Below, piece after piece: positions 28,182 to 35,791 of a stretch of DNA of 64,000 nt. The position numbers and the translations under genes were made by a program. The stretch is from positions 95,620-159,619 of the forward strand of contig NZ_JAGMUO010000034.1 of assembly GCF_019049325.1 (NCBI RefSeq), read 5' to 3'. Each line of letters begins with the position of its first letter. Positions within the stretch are counted from its first letter, which is position 1. The DNA comes from Streptomyces sp. AC512_CC834. GTDB taxonomy: Bacteria; Actinomycetota; Actinomycetes; Streptomycetales; Streptomycetaceae. The notes beneath the pieces are model-generated. The model had not been told where the DNA came from. It did no database searches and saw nothing but the letters and a program-made list of their open reading frames with translations.

Positions 28182-28739
28182 ATGCCGACCGCACCGGGCA
28201 GACACCACCGCATCCTGCGGGCCCACTCCCTGGCACAGCGCGCGCTGCCGGGAGCCCGGTATCTGCTCGCGCCGTGGATCGCGGGGGCGGGGCGGCGAGA
28301 CCTGCTGCGTCCCGACGTAGCCGCACACGACCTCGACGTCTCGGCACGTCAACCGAGGGAGGCGACCGGAGGCGCCGCCCTCCTGGCCCGGTCCCGGCTC
28401 GCGTGCGTGAACCTCTGGGACTTCGCAGACCAGCGGCTCCCGCAGGGCGGCGGAGAGGCGGTGTGGTCCTGCTCCCGGGCCGTCACCCGGCGTGGCTGCA
28501 GCGAGGTGCCCGTGCACCTGCGCGCAGATGGACCGGATCCCGCCCGCGTCGTGGCCCGGGCCCGCGACACGGCCGCGCGCAGCCGATTCGGCCGGCACGT
28601 CGTGGCAGGCGCCCGCCGGCTTTCCCCGAAGGGCGACAGGTACGTCCTCACGGCGGGCAGCAGGGCGGAGACCGGCCGTCTGGCGACCGGGGAGGACGTG
28701 CCCGCCGTTCCCACCCTCGCCGACCCGGACCGCCCGTGA
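28182..28739 (+). CDS. Hypothetical protein
   Basis: A 185-aa basic protein with strong Streptomyces codon bias from about 28180 on. Visible features are an N-terminal helix (ILRAHSLAQRALPGARYLLAPWI), an aromatic central part (RLACVNLWDFADQRLPQGGG, VWSCSRAVTRRGC) and Arg-rich helices. No motif is recognised. ATG 28182 has no clear ribosome-binding site, and the frame stays open far upstream, so the start is uncertain. The 250 bp between lplA and this gene contain the lplA promoter region and nothing else I can name. Confidence 0.45.
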   Translation: MPTAPGRHHRILRAHSLAQRALPGARYLLAPWIAGAGRRDLLRPDVAAHDLDVSARQPREATGGAALLARSRLACVNLWDFADQRLPQGGGEAVWSCSRAVTRRGCSEVPVHLRADGPDPARVVARARDTAARSRFGRHVVAGARRLSPKGDRYVLTAGSRAETGRLATGEDVPAVPTLADPDRP

Positions 28740-28902
28740 ACCCGGCAGGAGTGGCGGGCGGCTGTCGGACACGATGGTGAACCACGTGGGCAAGAGCGCC
28801 CTTCTGCCGGTCGCCGAGCAGGGTCCGGACGTCCGCCCTTGCGGTATTCCGGCGGAGAAGCGCCGGCGCGTGTCGGATACTGGGTACAGGGCGGAAGCGA
28901 CA

Positions 28903-29763
28903 ATGCTGACGGAACTGCGCGGGCACCTGGGGCAAGCCCTCTTCGAGCGGGTTGCGGGCCCCGAAGGACCGGCTGCCCGGGCTCGGATCCACGACACACC
29001 GGGCCCACGCTGGTTCGATCCCGACCGGCCGATCCGCATCGTCCACGGCGACGCCTCGATGTTCATCGGCGGGATCAGCGCCCTGCTGCTGCAGTCCCTG
29101 CATCCGCTTGCCATGGCGGCCGTCGCCGCGCACTCCGGCTTCCGTGGCGACCCGTGGGGCCGACTGCAACGCACCAGCACCTTCCTCGCGGTCACCACAT
29201 ACGGCACCGCCGAGGACGCGCAGCGAGCGGTCGACCACGTCCGCAGCATCCACGAGCGCGTCCGCGGGACCTCGACCGAGGGTCTGGCGTATCACGCCGC
29301 CGATCCGCACCTGCTCGGGTGGGTGCACGCGGCCGAGACGGACAGCTTCCTTCGTGCTCATCAGCGTTACGGGGCTCGTCGGCTCGACGCCGCCGACTAT
29401 GACGCCTACGTGGCCGACACCGCGCGGATCGCCGAGGCCCTGGGAGTGATCGACCCGCCTCGGGACCGCCGGGGCCTGTCCGAGTGCCTGTCCGCCTACC
29501 GGCCGGAACTGCGGGCCACCGCCGAGGCCAGGGCCGCCGCACGTTTCCTGCTTCTTCGGCCGCCGATTCCTCTGGCGGCCCGGCCTCTCTACGCCGGGCT
29601 CGCCGCGAACGGCGTCGCCCTGCTCCCGCGGTGGGCCCGAGACCTGCTGTGGCTGCCACGCCTCCCGGTTGTCGAGGACATCGCTGTACGGCCGGTCGGC
29701 CACGCGCTGACACGAGCCATTCGCTGGGCCATGACCCCGCCGCCTCGGCCGCGAAGCCAATGA
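28903..29763 (+). CDS. MpaB-type oxygenase (DUF2236)
   Basis: A 286-aa member of the haem-dependent latex-clearing/MpaB family. The diagnostic N-terminal block is present: IVHGDASMFIGGISALLLQ then SLHPLAMAAVAAHSGFRGDP and GRLQRTSTFLAVTTYG. The later HLLGWVHAAETDSFLRAHQRYG segment supplies a conserved His. Family members oxidatively cleave or hydroxylate lipophilic substrates. Next to a carotenoid cluster an isoprenoid substrate is tempting, but this is inference. ATG 28903 follows GGAAG. It converges on the anti-sigma gene. Confidence 0.82.
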   Translation: MLTELRGHLGQALFERVAGPEGPAARARIHDTPGPRWFDPDRPIRIVHGDASMFIGGISALLLQSLHPLAMAAVAAHSGFRGDPWGRLQRTSTFLAVTTYGTAEDAQRAVDHVRSIHERVRGTSTEGLAYHAADPHLLGWVHAAETDSFLRAHQRYGARRLDAADYDAYVADTARIAEALGVIDPPRDRRGLSECLSAYRPELRATAEARAAARFLLLRPPIPLAARPLYAGLAANGVALLPRWARDLLWLPRLPVVEDIAVRPVGHALTRAIRWAMTPPPRPRSQ

Positions 29764-29797
29764 CCGGCACCCCAACTGCACAGCGGTCGGTGTCGTC

Positions 29798-30277
29798 TCA
29801 GTCCTGACCCGCCCTGCGGGGCGGGCTTGAGCCCGCCGAACGGCGCGCTCCCCCCGCGCGGGCCTGTCGAACCCCTCGGACGACGGCGGCCCCGGCGAGC
29901 AGGGCGAGGACGAGGCGGATCAAATCGACGGTGATGTGGTCGGCCCGCCCCTCACCGGCCCGCCCCTCACCGGCCCGCCCCTCACCGGTCCGCATCGCGT
30001 CCGGCCTGTGTCCGGCTGTACGCGGGGACGGTGCGGCAGCGTCCTGGGTCCGGCACATCTCGTGCGTGATCCGCTGCCAGACCTGCTCCGGAGGCGCTAC
30101 CGGCAGGTCCGACGCCTCGACGCCGCGTGCGGCTGCGACGACACGTGCCAGCCGGTTCAGTTCGTTGCTGCAGCGCGCGCAGTTCGCGATGTGCCGCAGG
30201 ACGCGGACGTCGTCGGAACTCGAGACCTGGTGCCCCAGCGCGAGTTCCACCAGAGCGGCGGGCTCCACGTGTGCCAC
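29798..30277 (-). CDS. Anti-sigma factor with zinc-binding (ZAS) domain
   Basis: A 159-aa membrane protein. The N-terminal cytoplasmic domain has the H-x3-C-x2-C zinc motif LRHIANCARCSNELNRL, which in ZAS anti-sigma factors clamps the cognate ECF sigma factor. One membrane helix (LIRLVLALLAGAAVVRGV) lies at about 118-136, leaving a short outer tail. GTG 30277 is preceded by GAGGAGGG. It is encoded 79 bp downstream of the sortase, DUF4397 and sigma-factor genes on the same strand, so LitS is its obvious partner. A GEGRA triple repeat before the membrane span comes from a 15-bp tandem repeat. Confidence 0.82.
   Translation of the reverse strand: MAHVEPAALVELALGHQVSSSDDVRVLRHIANCARCSNELNRLARVVAAARGVEASDLPVAPPEQVWQRITHEMCRTQDAAAPSPRTAGHRPDAMRTGEGRAGEGRAGEGRADHITVDLIRLVLALLAGAAVVRGVRQARAGGARRSAGSSPPRRAGQD
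29808..29825. terminator. Bidirectional hairpin between convergent genes
   Basis: CCCGCCC (29808-29814) pairs with GGGCGGG (29819-29825) over a 4-base loop. A second overlapping hairpin, GCGGGC/GCCCGC, lies at 29821-29836. It sits between the MpaB gene stop and inside the last codons of the convergent anti-sigma gene. Confidence 0.5.
29941..29985 (-). repeat. 15-bp tandem repeat in the anti-sigma gene
   Basis: Three exact copies of CGGCCCGCCCCTCAC (plus strand), in frame, giving three GEGRA repeats in the linker before the membrane helix. Confidence 0.92.
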
Positions 30278-30356
30278 CGTTCCCTCCTCGTTCCACAGGT
30301 GTGCGCATGACCGGGGCCGTCGGTACCGGGCCGACCGTTACGTGTGCCGCCGAACG

Positions 30357-30986
30357 TCATCGGGCGAGCGGCTTTGCCGTGACGACGAGGTTGGCGAGGT
30401 AGCCGCCCCGCTCGGGCACGAACGGCGGCGCGCAGGTGATGAGCGTCAGCACGGGTGGGCCGCTCCGGCGGAACGCGGAGGCCGGAAGGTCGTCCTTCGG
30501 CACCGTCGTACGGGCGGTGACGCGGTAGGAGACGGGGTCGGCACCCTCGCGCCGCACCTCGACGCGGTCTCCCGGCCGTACGTCGTAGAGCGCCGCGAAC
30601 TCGCCGAGCGCGCCAGTGTCGTCGTCCACATGCCCGACCAGGACGGACGAGCCGTGAGGGCTGCCGGGTGTGGGCCCGAAGCGGTACCAGCCGGCGACGG
30701 CGGGGTCGTCGGGGATGGTCATCGTGCCCCGCTCCGTAACGCCCACCGGCTGAACTCGGGCGTTCAGATCCACATCCCGTACGACGACACGTGCGGGTGC
30801 GTGCTGCTCGTGTCGTGCGTCCAGAGGTGATGTCGGTGGCGCCTCGGCCGTACCGGGAATCCCGGCGGGGCCGAAGTCGGCCGGTGGCGCACCTTGTTCC
30901 GGCGACGCGGGGCCCAGCGACAGGACCGCCGCCAGCGCGGCGGTCCCCGTCGTCAGGCCCGTCAGTCGTCGCGCCCCGTCACCCAC
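30357..30986 (-). CDS. litB: Class E/F-type sortase
   Basis: A 209-aa exported transpeptidase. N-terminal hydrophobic anchor (TGLTTGTAALAAVLSLG), Pro/Ala-rich linker, then a sortase beta-barrel. The catalytic triad is His119 (VLVGHVDD), Cys185 (LTLITCAPPF) and Arg193 (PERGGYLANL). Actinobacterial sortases of this type attach surface proteins to peptidoglycan. It starts at GTG 30986, overlapping the end of the DUF4397 gene by 8 bp, so the two are co-translated. The symbol is by position in the litSAB order described for S. coelicolor, not by sequence match. Confidence 0.8.
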   Translation of the reverse strand: MGDGARRLTGLTTGTAALAAVLSLGPASPEQGAPPADFGPAGIPGTAEAPPTSPLDARHEQHAPARVVVRDVDLNARVQPVGVTERGTMTIPDDPAVAGWYRFGPTPGSPHGSSVLVGHVDDDTGALGEFAALYDVRPGDRVEVRREGADPVSYRVTARTTVPKDDLPASAFRRSGPPVLTLITCAPPFVPERGGYLANLVVTAKPLAR

Positions 30987-31821
30987 GCCGGCCCGCGGTC
31001 CGGCGGACCACCAGGACGCCGGCCAGCGTCACGATGCCGGCCGCGGCGGCCCAGCCCAGCCAGGCGTCGGAGTCGTTCGTCGCGGCGGCCGCACCGCTGC
31101 CGCCCGCGTGGACGCCGCTCGGGGCCGACTCCATGCCGGCGAACGTCTGCGTTGCCAGCGCCAGGTTCTTGTCCTCGGCGCTGCCCCACGCGTAGACGAC
31201 GTTGCTGGTGCCCTCCTTCAGGTTGAGGTCGGCGGGACCGATGGCCACGGTGTCCGTGCCGGCCAGTACGACATCGGCGGAGACGGTGCCGGAGTCGACG
31301 ACCGTGCTGTCCTGCTTCGGGTTCTCCAGGTCCTTGAACACCGGCTGGCCGCCCGCGCGGACGTCCACGGCCGGTGCGGCGGCGACGTGGCGCACGGTCA
31401 GCCGTGACTTGCCCGCGTCGACCTTGGACACGTCGTTGACGAAGGCCGTGAGCATGGGCTTGCCGTCGGCGGAGAGGTGGGCCGCGATCGTGGCGTTCGC
31501 ACCCTTCGGCACCTCGATCTTCTTCTCGACGGCCGGTGCGCCGTCCGGGCCCTGACCGGCCTCGAAGATCTGGATGTCGTAGGTACCGGCGTCGAGGGAC
31601 TGCGGGTCCGTCACGGTGCCGGGCTTGAAGTCGCCGAGCAGTTCGTCTCCGTTGGCGTAGACGTCCACGGTCATCCCGGGCACGCCGTGGAAGACGGACA
31701 CCATGGCTTTGTCGTCCTCACCGGTGGGTGCCGCCATCGCCGGCGCGGTGACGCCGAGTGCCAGGGCGCAGGCGCAGGCGCCTGCGGAGGCGGCGAGGGT
31801 GAGGGGAGTGCGGGAAGTCAT
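30979..31821 (-). CDS. litA: Secreted DUF4397-domain protein with C-terminal membrane anchor
   Basis: A 280-aa surface protein. The signal peptide has the LALGVTAPAMAAP cleavage region. Two DUF4397-type beta domains follow (MVSVFHGVPGMTVDVYANGD then the RLTVRHVAAAPAVDVRAGG repeat). The C-terminus is a sorting-signal-like tail: a hydrophobic helix (WLGWAAAAGIVTLAGVLVV) then RRTAGRRG. No LPxTG or LAxTG is visible before the helix, so if the neighbouring sortase processes it the motif is unusual. The gene follows litS in the same operon. The symbol is positional, after the litSAB order. Confidence 0.8.
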   Translation of the reverse strand: MTSRTPLTLAASAGACACALALGVTAPAMAAPTGEDDKAMVSVFHGVPGMTVDVYANGDELLGDFKPGTVTDPQSLDAGTYDIQIFEAGQGPDGAPAVEKKIEVPKGANATIAAHLSADGKPMLTAFVNDVSKVDAGKSRLTVRHVAAAPAVDVRAGGQPVFKDLENPKQDSTVVDSGTVSADVVLAGTDTVAIGPADLNLKEGTSNVVYAWGSAEDKNLALATQTFAGMESAPSGVHAGGSGAAAATNDSDAWLGWAAAAGIVTLAGVLVVRRTAGRRG

Positions 31822-31929
31822 GGGATCATCCCTTCGTCGAGAGGTTCCGCATGTCGCGGAGTCTCACAAGGTGCTTCGCGGTGCTGCATGGCCACGGATG
31901 CGTGCGGTGCGGAAGTTCCGCGGTCGCTC

Positions 31930-32544
31930 TCAGCGGTCGGTGGCCGTCTCGTCGGTGGTGCCCCGCTCGATCCCCTTGCGCAACCGGTGCAGGCCGCGCC
32001 GCGCGTGGCTCTTCACCGTGCCCAGGGGCAGACCGGTGCGCTCCGCGATCTGGATCTGCGTCAGGTCCTCGTAGAAAGCCAGGCAGAGCACCTCGCGCTG
32101 ATGCCGGGACAGCCTGGAAAGGGCGTCGACCAGGAGCACCCGGTCCAGGACGTCGTCCGGCGTCGCTTGCACGTGACGTTGTGCGTCGGCGTCGTGAGAC
32201 GCGGCGTCCAGCAGTACGCCGCGCCTCGTCCTGGCCGTCAGGGCGTCCGCGATCTTGCGCCGGGTGATGCCCACCAGCCAGGCGCCGAGGGGACCCCGCT
32301 CGGGACGGAACCCGGACCGCCCGCGCCATGCGCCGAGGAAGACCTGCTGGGTGACATCCTCGGCCTCGTGCGTGTCGCCGAGTGACCGGGTGGCCATCGT
32401 GTGAACGAGTGAGCCCCAACGCCGGTAGACGGCCGCGAACGCGTCCTCGTCAGCGGCACACAGACCACGGGCCAACTCGTCCTCGTACCGGATCTCCCCC
32501 GGAGCCTGGGAACGCGTGCCCGGGGACAGCACATTGGTGATCAT
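31930..32544 (-). CDS. litS: ECF-family RNA polymerase sigma factor
   Basis: A 204-aa ECF sigma factor expected to direct transcription of the light-induced carotenoid genes. Region 2 (about 25-95) has FAAVYRRWGSLVHTMATRSL with DTHEAEDVTQQVFLGAWRG. Region 4 (about 135-190) has LSRLSRHQREVLCLAFYEDL then TQIQIAERTGLPLGTVKSHA. ATG 32544 is preceded by GGAGGA at about nine bases. It is divergent from the MerR/B12 regulator, the arrangement known for litS and litR of S. coelicolor. The anti-sigma factor at 29798 probably holds it inactive. Confidence 0.88.
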   Translation of the reverse strand: MITNVLSPGTRSQAPGEIRYEDELARGLCAADEDAFAAVYRRWGSLVHTMATRSLGDTHEAEDVTQQVFLGAWRGRSGFRPERGPLGAWLVGITRRKIADALTARTRRGVLLDAASHDADAQRHVQATPDDVLDRVLLVDALSRLSRHQREVLCLAFYEDLTQIQIAERTGLPLGTVKSHARRGLHRLRKGIERGTTDETATDR

Positions 32545-32561
32545 GGCCTGGTTCCTCCATC

Positions 32562-32597
32562 CGTGCGTTCCGTGCGATCCGTGCGTTCCGTGCGTTT
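32562..32597 (-). repeat. 9-bp tandem repeat in the litS leader
   Basis: Four copies of CGTGCGTTC-type units (two exact, the others CGTGCGATC and CGTGCGTTT) immediately upstream of the litS ribosome-binding site, where they would be in the 5' untranslated RNA. Confidence 0.85.
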
Positions 32598-32640
32598 GCC
32601 GCGATTCCGGGGCGCCTGGATTCCAGCTTTGTGTGCCTGA

Positions 32641-32679
32641 ACGACGCAGGCAACATGCGTCGTTTGTGCGTCGTACGAT
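32641..32679 (+). promoter_or_regulatory. LitR operator candidate and leaderless litR promoter
   Basis: ACGACGCA (32641-32648) is followed by its inverse TGCGTCGT at 32656-32663, and a second TGCGTCGT lies at 32667-32674. TACGAT (32674-32679) is six bases before the GTG start of litR, so litR is probably leaderless. The repeats overlie the expected -35 region of litR and the upstream side of litS, fitting autoregulation and control of litS. Confidence 0.55.
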
Positions 32680-32685
32680 GGAGTT

Positions 32686-33711
32686 GTGAACGAGGACGAC
32701 GACGCGCTGACGAAGCGCGGTGGCGGGCTGACCACCGGTGAAGTGGCGAGGCGGCTCGGGGTGGCGCCCACGACGGTCCGTTCGTGGGACCGCCGCTACG
32801 GACTCGGCCCCGTCGGGCACACCGGCGGCCGCCACCGGCGATGGGCTCCTCGGGATGTGGTGCGGCTGGAGCGGATGTGCGCCCTGACGGCTACCGGGCT
32901 GCCGCCCGCCGAGGCCGCCCGGTTGGCGCTCGACGAAACCGGGCCGGACGTACCCGGGCAGCCCGACCCCTCGTCGCCGATTCCGGTGCCGGACCGGGAT
33001 CCCGCCGAACGGCCGCGGACGGTGGCCCGTGGACGGAGCCGGGCCGGCAGCGGTCTGCAGATGGGTGACGTGCGCCAGGAATGCAGAGGAGTCGCCCGTG
33101 CGGCCCTGCGCCTCGACGCGGTCGCCCTCGACGGGCTCCTGGAGTCGGCGGTCGAGGAGCACGGTCTGGTCGCCGCCTGGACGGAGGTGATCACGCCCAC
33201 GCTCCAGGCGGTCGGACGCAAGTGGGAGACATCGGGTGAGAGATACGTGGAGGTCGAGCACTTCCTGTCCTGGCATGTCTCCGGGGTCCTGCGGCGTCAT
33301 GCCCCGCCTGTGGTCGCCGACCGGCCCGGCGCGTCCATCGTGCTCGCGTGTGTGCCCGCGGAGAATCACACGCTGCCGCTGGAGGTGTTGGCCGCGGCTC
33401 TTGCCGAGCGCGGCCTGCCTGTGCGCATGTTCGGTGGCGCGCTTCCCGCCGAGTCGCTGGTCACGACGGTCCGCAGGACCGGGCCCGCCGTGGTCGGGCT
33501 GTGGGCCCAGTCCCGCACCACCGCGAGCCGGCCCCTGGCTCAGCACGTGGCCGCGATCGAGTGGGGCGTACGCGGCGCCCGCAGGAGACCTGTCGTCCTG
33601 ACGCTCGGTCCGGGCTGGTCCGGGCAGACCGTCCAGGGGCTTCCCCGCCCATCCGGGCTGGCCGAGGCTGTCACAGCCGTGGTTTCAGTGGTTTCCGTGG
33701 TGGGCGGGTGA
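32686..33711 (+). CDS. litR: MerR-family regulator with cobalamin-binding domain (LitR/CarH type)
   Basis: A 341-aa light-response regulator. The N-terminal MerR winged helix (about 8-80, LTTGEVARRLGVAPTTVRSW then HRRWAPRDVVRLERM) is followed by a four-helix-bundle segment (about 125-205) containing W180 and an EH pair at 191-192. A Rossmann-like B12 domain then follows. The axial-ligand region reads E226-N-H228-T-L-P instead of the usual D-x-H-x2-G, keeping the His. In LitR/CarH proteins adenosylcobalamin is destroyed by light, relieving repression. It is followed by litQ, 100 bp on. Confidence 0.87.
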   Translation: MNEDDDALTKRGGGLTTGEVARRLGVAPTTVRSWDRRYGLGPVGHTGGRHRRWAPRDVVRLERMCALTATGLPPAEAARLALDETGPDVPGQPDPSSPIPVPDRDPAERPRTVARGRSRAGSGLQMGDVRQECRGVARAALRLDAVALDGLLESAVEEHGLVAAWTEVITPTLQAVGRKWETSGERYVEVEHFLSWHVSGVLRRHAPPVVADRPGASIVLACVPAENHTLPLEVLAAALAERGLPVRMFGGALPAESLVTTVRRTGPAVVGLWAQSRTTASRPLAQHVAAIEWGVRGARRRPVVLTLGPGWSGQTVQGLPRPSGLAEAVTAVVSVVSVVGG

Positions 33712-33811
33712 CGGGGCCCGGCCGACGGGTACCGGGCGGTCCCCGGGTACCCGCGGAGAGTGTGCCGCGATGGAGAAGCCGGAGAGGCAGACATGTCGGA
33801 GGATGAGGATC

Positions 33812-35074
33812 ATGACCGCTCGGCACGACAGTCACGGCAGTCACGGCAGTACGGACATCGTCGTCATCGGTGCCGGGCTCGCGGGCCTCGCCTGTGCTCT
33901 TGACCTGTGCGGCGCCGGACGCCGGGTGACGCTTCTGGAGGCGTCCGACGGCGTGGGCGGGCGCATGCGCACGGACCAGGTGGACGGGTTCCTGCTCGAC
34001 CGCGGCTTCCAGGTGTTCAACACCTCCTATCCACAGGTGAAGCGGCGCTTGGACCTGCGGAGTCTGCGGCTGCGACCGTTCACCCCGGGCATCGTCGCCC
34101 ACACCTCGACGGGACCCGTCCGACTGTGCGATCCGACCCGGCTGCCCGGAGAGGCCGGGGCGCTGTTGCCGGGACGGGCGCTGCCTGCCCGTGACCTGGC
34201 CGCCATGGCAGCCCTCACCGCCCGGGACGCGCTTCTGCCCGCCGGCACCCTCAAACGGCGTCCGGACCGGTCCACCGCCGCCGCCCTGTCCCGCGCCGGG
34301 GTCTCCGCGGGCACGGTCACCGAGATCCTGCGTCCCTTCCTGTCCGGCGTCTTCCTGGAGGACCGGCTGGAAACGTCTGCCCGCTTCTTCCACCTGGTCT
34401 GGCGGAGCATGGTCAGGGGCACTCTGTGCCTCCCCGCCGACGGCATCGGAGCCGTACCCGCCCAGTTGGCGGGGCGTCTGCCGGAGGGCGTGCTGCGCCT
34501 GGAGACACCCGTCGAGACGGTCACCGACGACGGGGTCCTCCTGGCGGACGGCCGCGAGCTGCCGGCCGCGTCCGTGGTGGTGGCGACGGACGCGGTCCGG
34601 GCTGCTCGTCTGCTGCCGGGGCTGGAGGTTCCGGACGGCCGTACGGTCACGACCTACTACCATGCCGCCGCGCGCTCGCCCCTGGCCGAACCGACCCTGG
34701 TGGTGGACGGCACCCGGACGGTCCTCAACACGTGCGTACTCAGCGAGGTGACGTCCACGTACGCGCCGCCCGGCACCGCGTTGGTGTCGACCTCGGTCCT
34801 GGGGCCCGACCGGCCGGGGACGGGGGAAGGGGTGCGCCGGCGTCTGGCCGAGCTGTACGGCACGGACACCGGTGGCTGGCGTCAGGTCGCGGTGTACACC
34901 ATCGAGGGAGCCCTGCCCGCCATGGAGCCGCCCTGGCCGCCGAGCCGCACGACGCGGTTCGCACCGGGCAGGTACGTCTGCGGGGACCACCGTGTCACCG
35001 GTTCCGTGCAGGGTGCCCTGGCGTCGGGTACACGGGCGGCGCGTGAGGTGCTGCGCGACCTCACGCGCTGTTGA
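33812..35074 (+). CDS. litQ: FAD-dependent amine-oxidase-fold oxidoreductase
   Basis: A 420-aa flavoprotein of the protoporphyrinogen oxidase/phytoene desaturase superfamily. The FAD-binding N-terminus is IVVIGAGLAGLACALDLCG with GRRVTLLEASDGVGGRMRTD, and the C-terminal FAD motif is YVCGDHRVTGSVQGALASG. Its position directly after litR matches litQ of S. coelicolor, whose reaction is not established. GGAGG at 33798-33802 sets ATG 33812, 100 bp after the litR stop. The N-terminus has a short HGS repeat (DSHGSHGST) from 9-bp repeats. Confidence 0.82.
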   Translation: MTARHDSHGSHGSTDIVVIGAGLAGLACALDLCGAGRRVTLLEASDGVGGRMRTDQVDGFLLDRGFQVFNTSYPQVKRRLDLRSLRLRPFTPGIVAHTSTGPVRLCDPTRLPGEAGALLPGRALPARDLAAMAALTARDALLPAGTLKRRPDRSTAAALSRAGVSAGTVTEILRPFLSGVFLEDRLETSARFFHLVWRSMVRGTLCLPADGIGAVPAQLAGRLPEGVLRLETPVETVTDDGVLLADGRELPAASVVVATDAVRAARLLPGLEVPDGRTVTTYYHAAARSPLAEPTLVVDGTRTVLNTCVLSEVTSTYAPPGTALVSTSVLGPDRPGTGEGVRRRLAELYGTDTGGWRQVAVYTIEGALPAMEPPWPPSRTTRFAPGRYVCGDHRVTGSVQGALASGTRAAREVLRDLTRC

Positions 35075-35194
35075 CTGGACGGCAACCGGGTCCGGCGCAT
35101 CCACCGGCCGCCGGACCCCGGAAGAGACGGTGCGGCGGGGGCAGACCGCCTCCCCTTGCGGCGTCCCCGGCGGCCTCGGCGAACGGAGTCAGAC

Positions 35195-35791
35195 GTGAAA
35201 CTCGACGGCGCTCGTGTACTGGTGGCCGGTGCCACCGGCGCTCTCGGCGGTGCGCTGGTCGCCGAACTGTCCGCGAGAGGCGCGCGCCCGGCGCTCGCCG
35301 GACGTGATCCGGCGCGCCTCGCCCGGGCCGCCGAGCCGTACCGGGGCGCTGTGACCCTCCTCTTCGGCGCGTACGACCCCGAGACCTGCTCCCGCGCCGT
35401 GCACGGTGCGGTGGACGGCGCGGGAGCAGGTCTCGGGGTCCTCGACGCCGTCGTGACCGCGTTCGGGACGGTCGCTTTCGGGCGGACGACGGAGGTCGGC
35501 GACGAGGTGCTCACCGGCGTGGTGGCCGAATCCCCGCAGGCGGGGATGGCCGACTACAGCGCCTCCAAGGCCGCGCTCGGCGCCGGGCCGGGACACCTCG
35601 ACACCGGCTTCGCCGACCGGGCCGTCGCGAGCACGGCACCCCCTTTGCCCGGGCCCGGGGGAGGTGACCCACGTCAGGTCGTTACCGCCGTGGCCGACGC
35701 CATGGAGGCGGACGCCGAACTGCTGCGGACGGCTCCGGACGGAACACCGGTCGTCGAACGGGGCGAACGGCGCGAACGGCGCGCCAGGTGA
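35195..35791 (+). CDS. Shortened short-chain dehydrogenase, probably degenerate
   Basis: A 198-aa SDR-like frame. The Rossmann NAD(P) loop GATGALGGALVAEL and the catalytic YSASK (in MADYSASKAAL) remain. However, EVLTG jumps straight to VVAESPQAG, so the strand carrying the catalytic Ser region appears deleted, and a second gap follows YSASKAALGAG. Full-length relatives are about 240-250 aa. A perfect 26-bp inverted repeat lies in the gene at 35375-35440. The frame stays open, and GTGA couples its end to crtY, so it may be kept for translation rather than activity. Confidence 0.6.
   Translation: MKLDGARVLVAGATGALGGALVAELSARGARPALAGRDPARLARAAEPYRGAVTLLFGAYDPETCSRAVHGAVDGAGAGLGVLDAVVTAFGTVAFGRTTEVGDEVLTGVVAESPQAGMADYSASKAALGAGPGHLDTGFADRAVASTAPPLPGPGGGDPRQVVTAVADAMEADAELLRTAPDGTPVVERGERRERRAR
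35375..35440. repeat. Perfect 26-bp inverted repeat inside the SDR-like gene
   Basis: Arms at 35375-35400 and 35415-35440 are exact inverse complements (outer end GACCCCGAGACC, inner end CGCGCCGT) with a 14-base loop. It encodes DPETCSRAVHGAVDGAGAGL, so it lies in the middle of an open frame. The hairpin would be extremely stable in the mRNA upstream of crtY. Confidence 0.93.

Noticed and set aside
31000..31060. LPxTG sortase signal in the DUF4397 protein
   Set aside because: A hydrophobic helix and basic tail exist, but no LPxTG or LAxTG pentapeptide is present.
32686..33711. Cobalamin riboswitch near the B12-dependent regulator
   Set aside because: The litS-litR spacer is too short and lacks a B12-box; regulation appears to be by protein binding.
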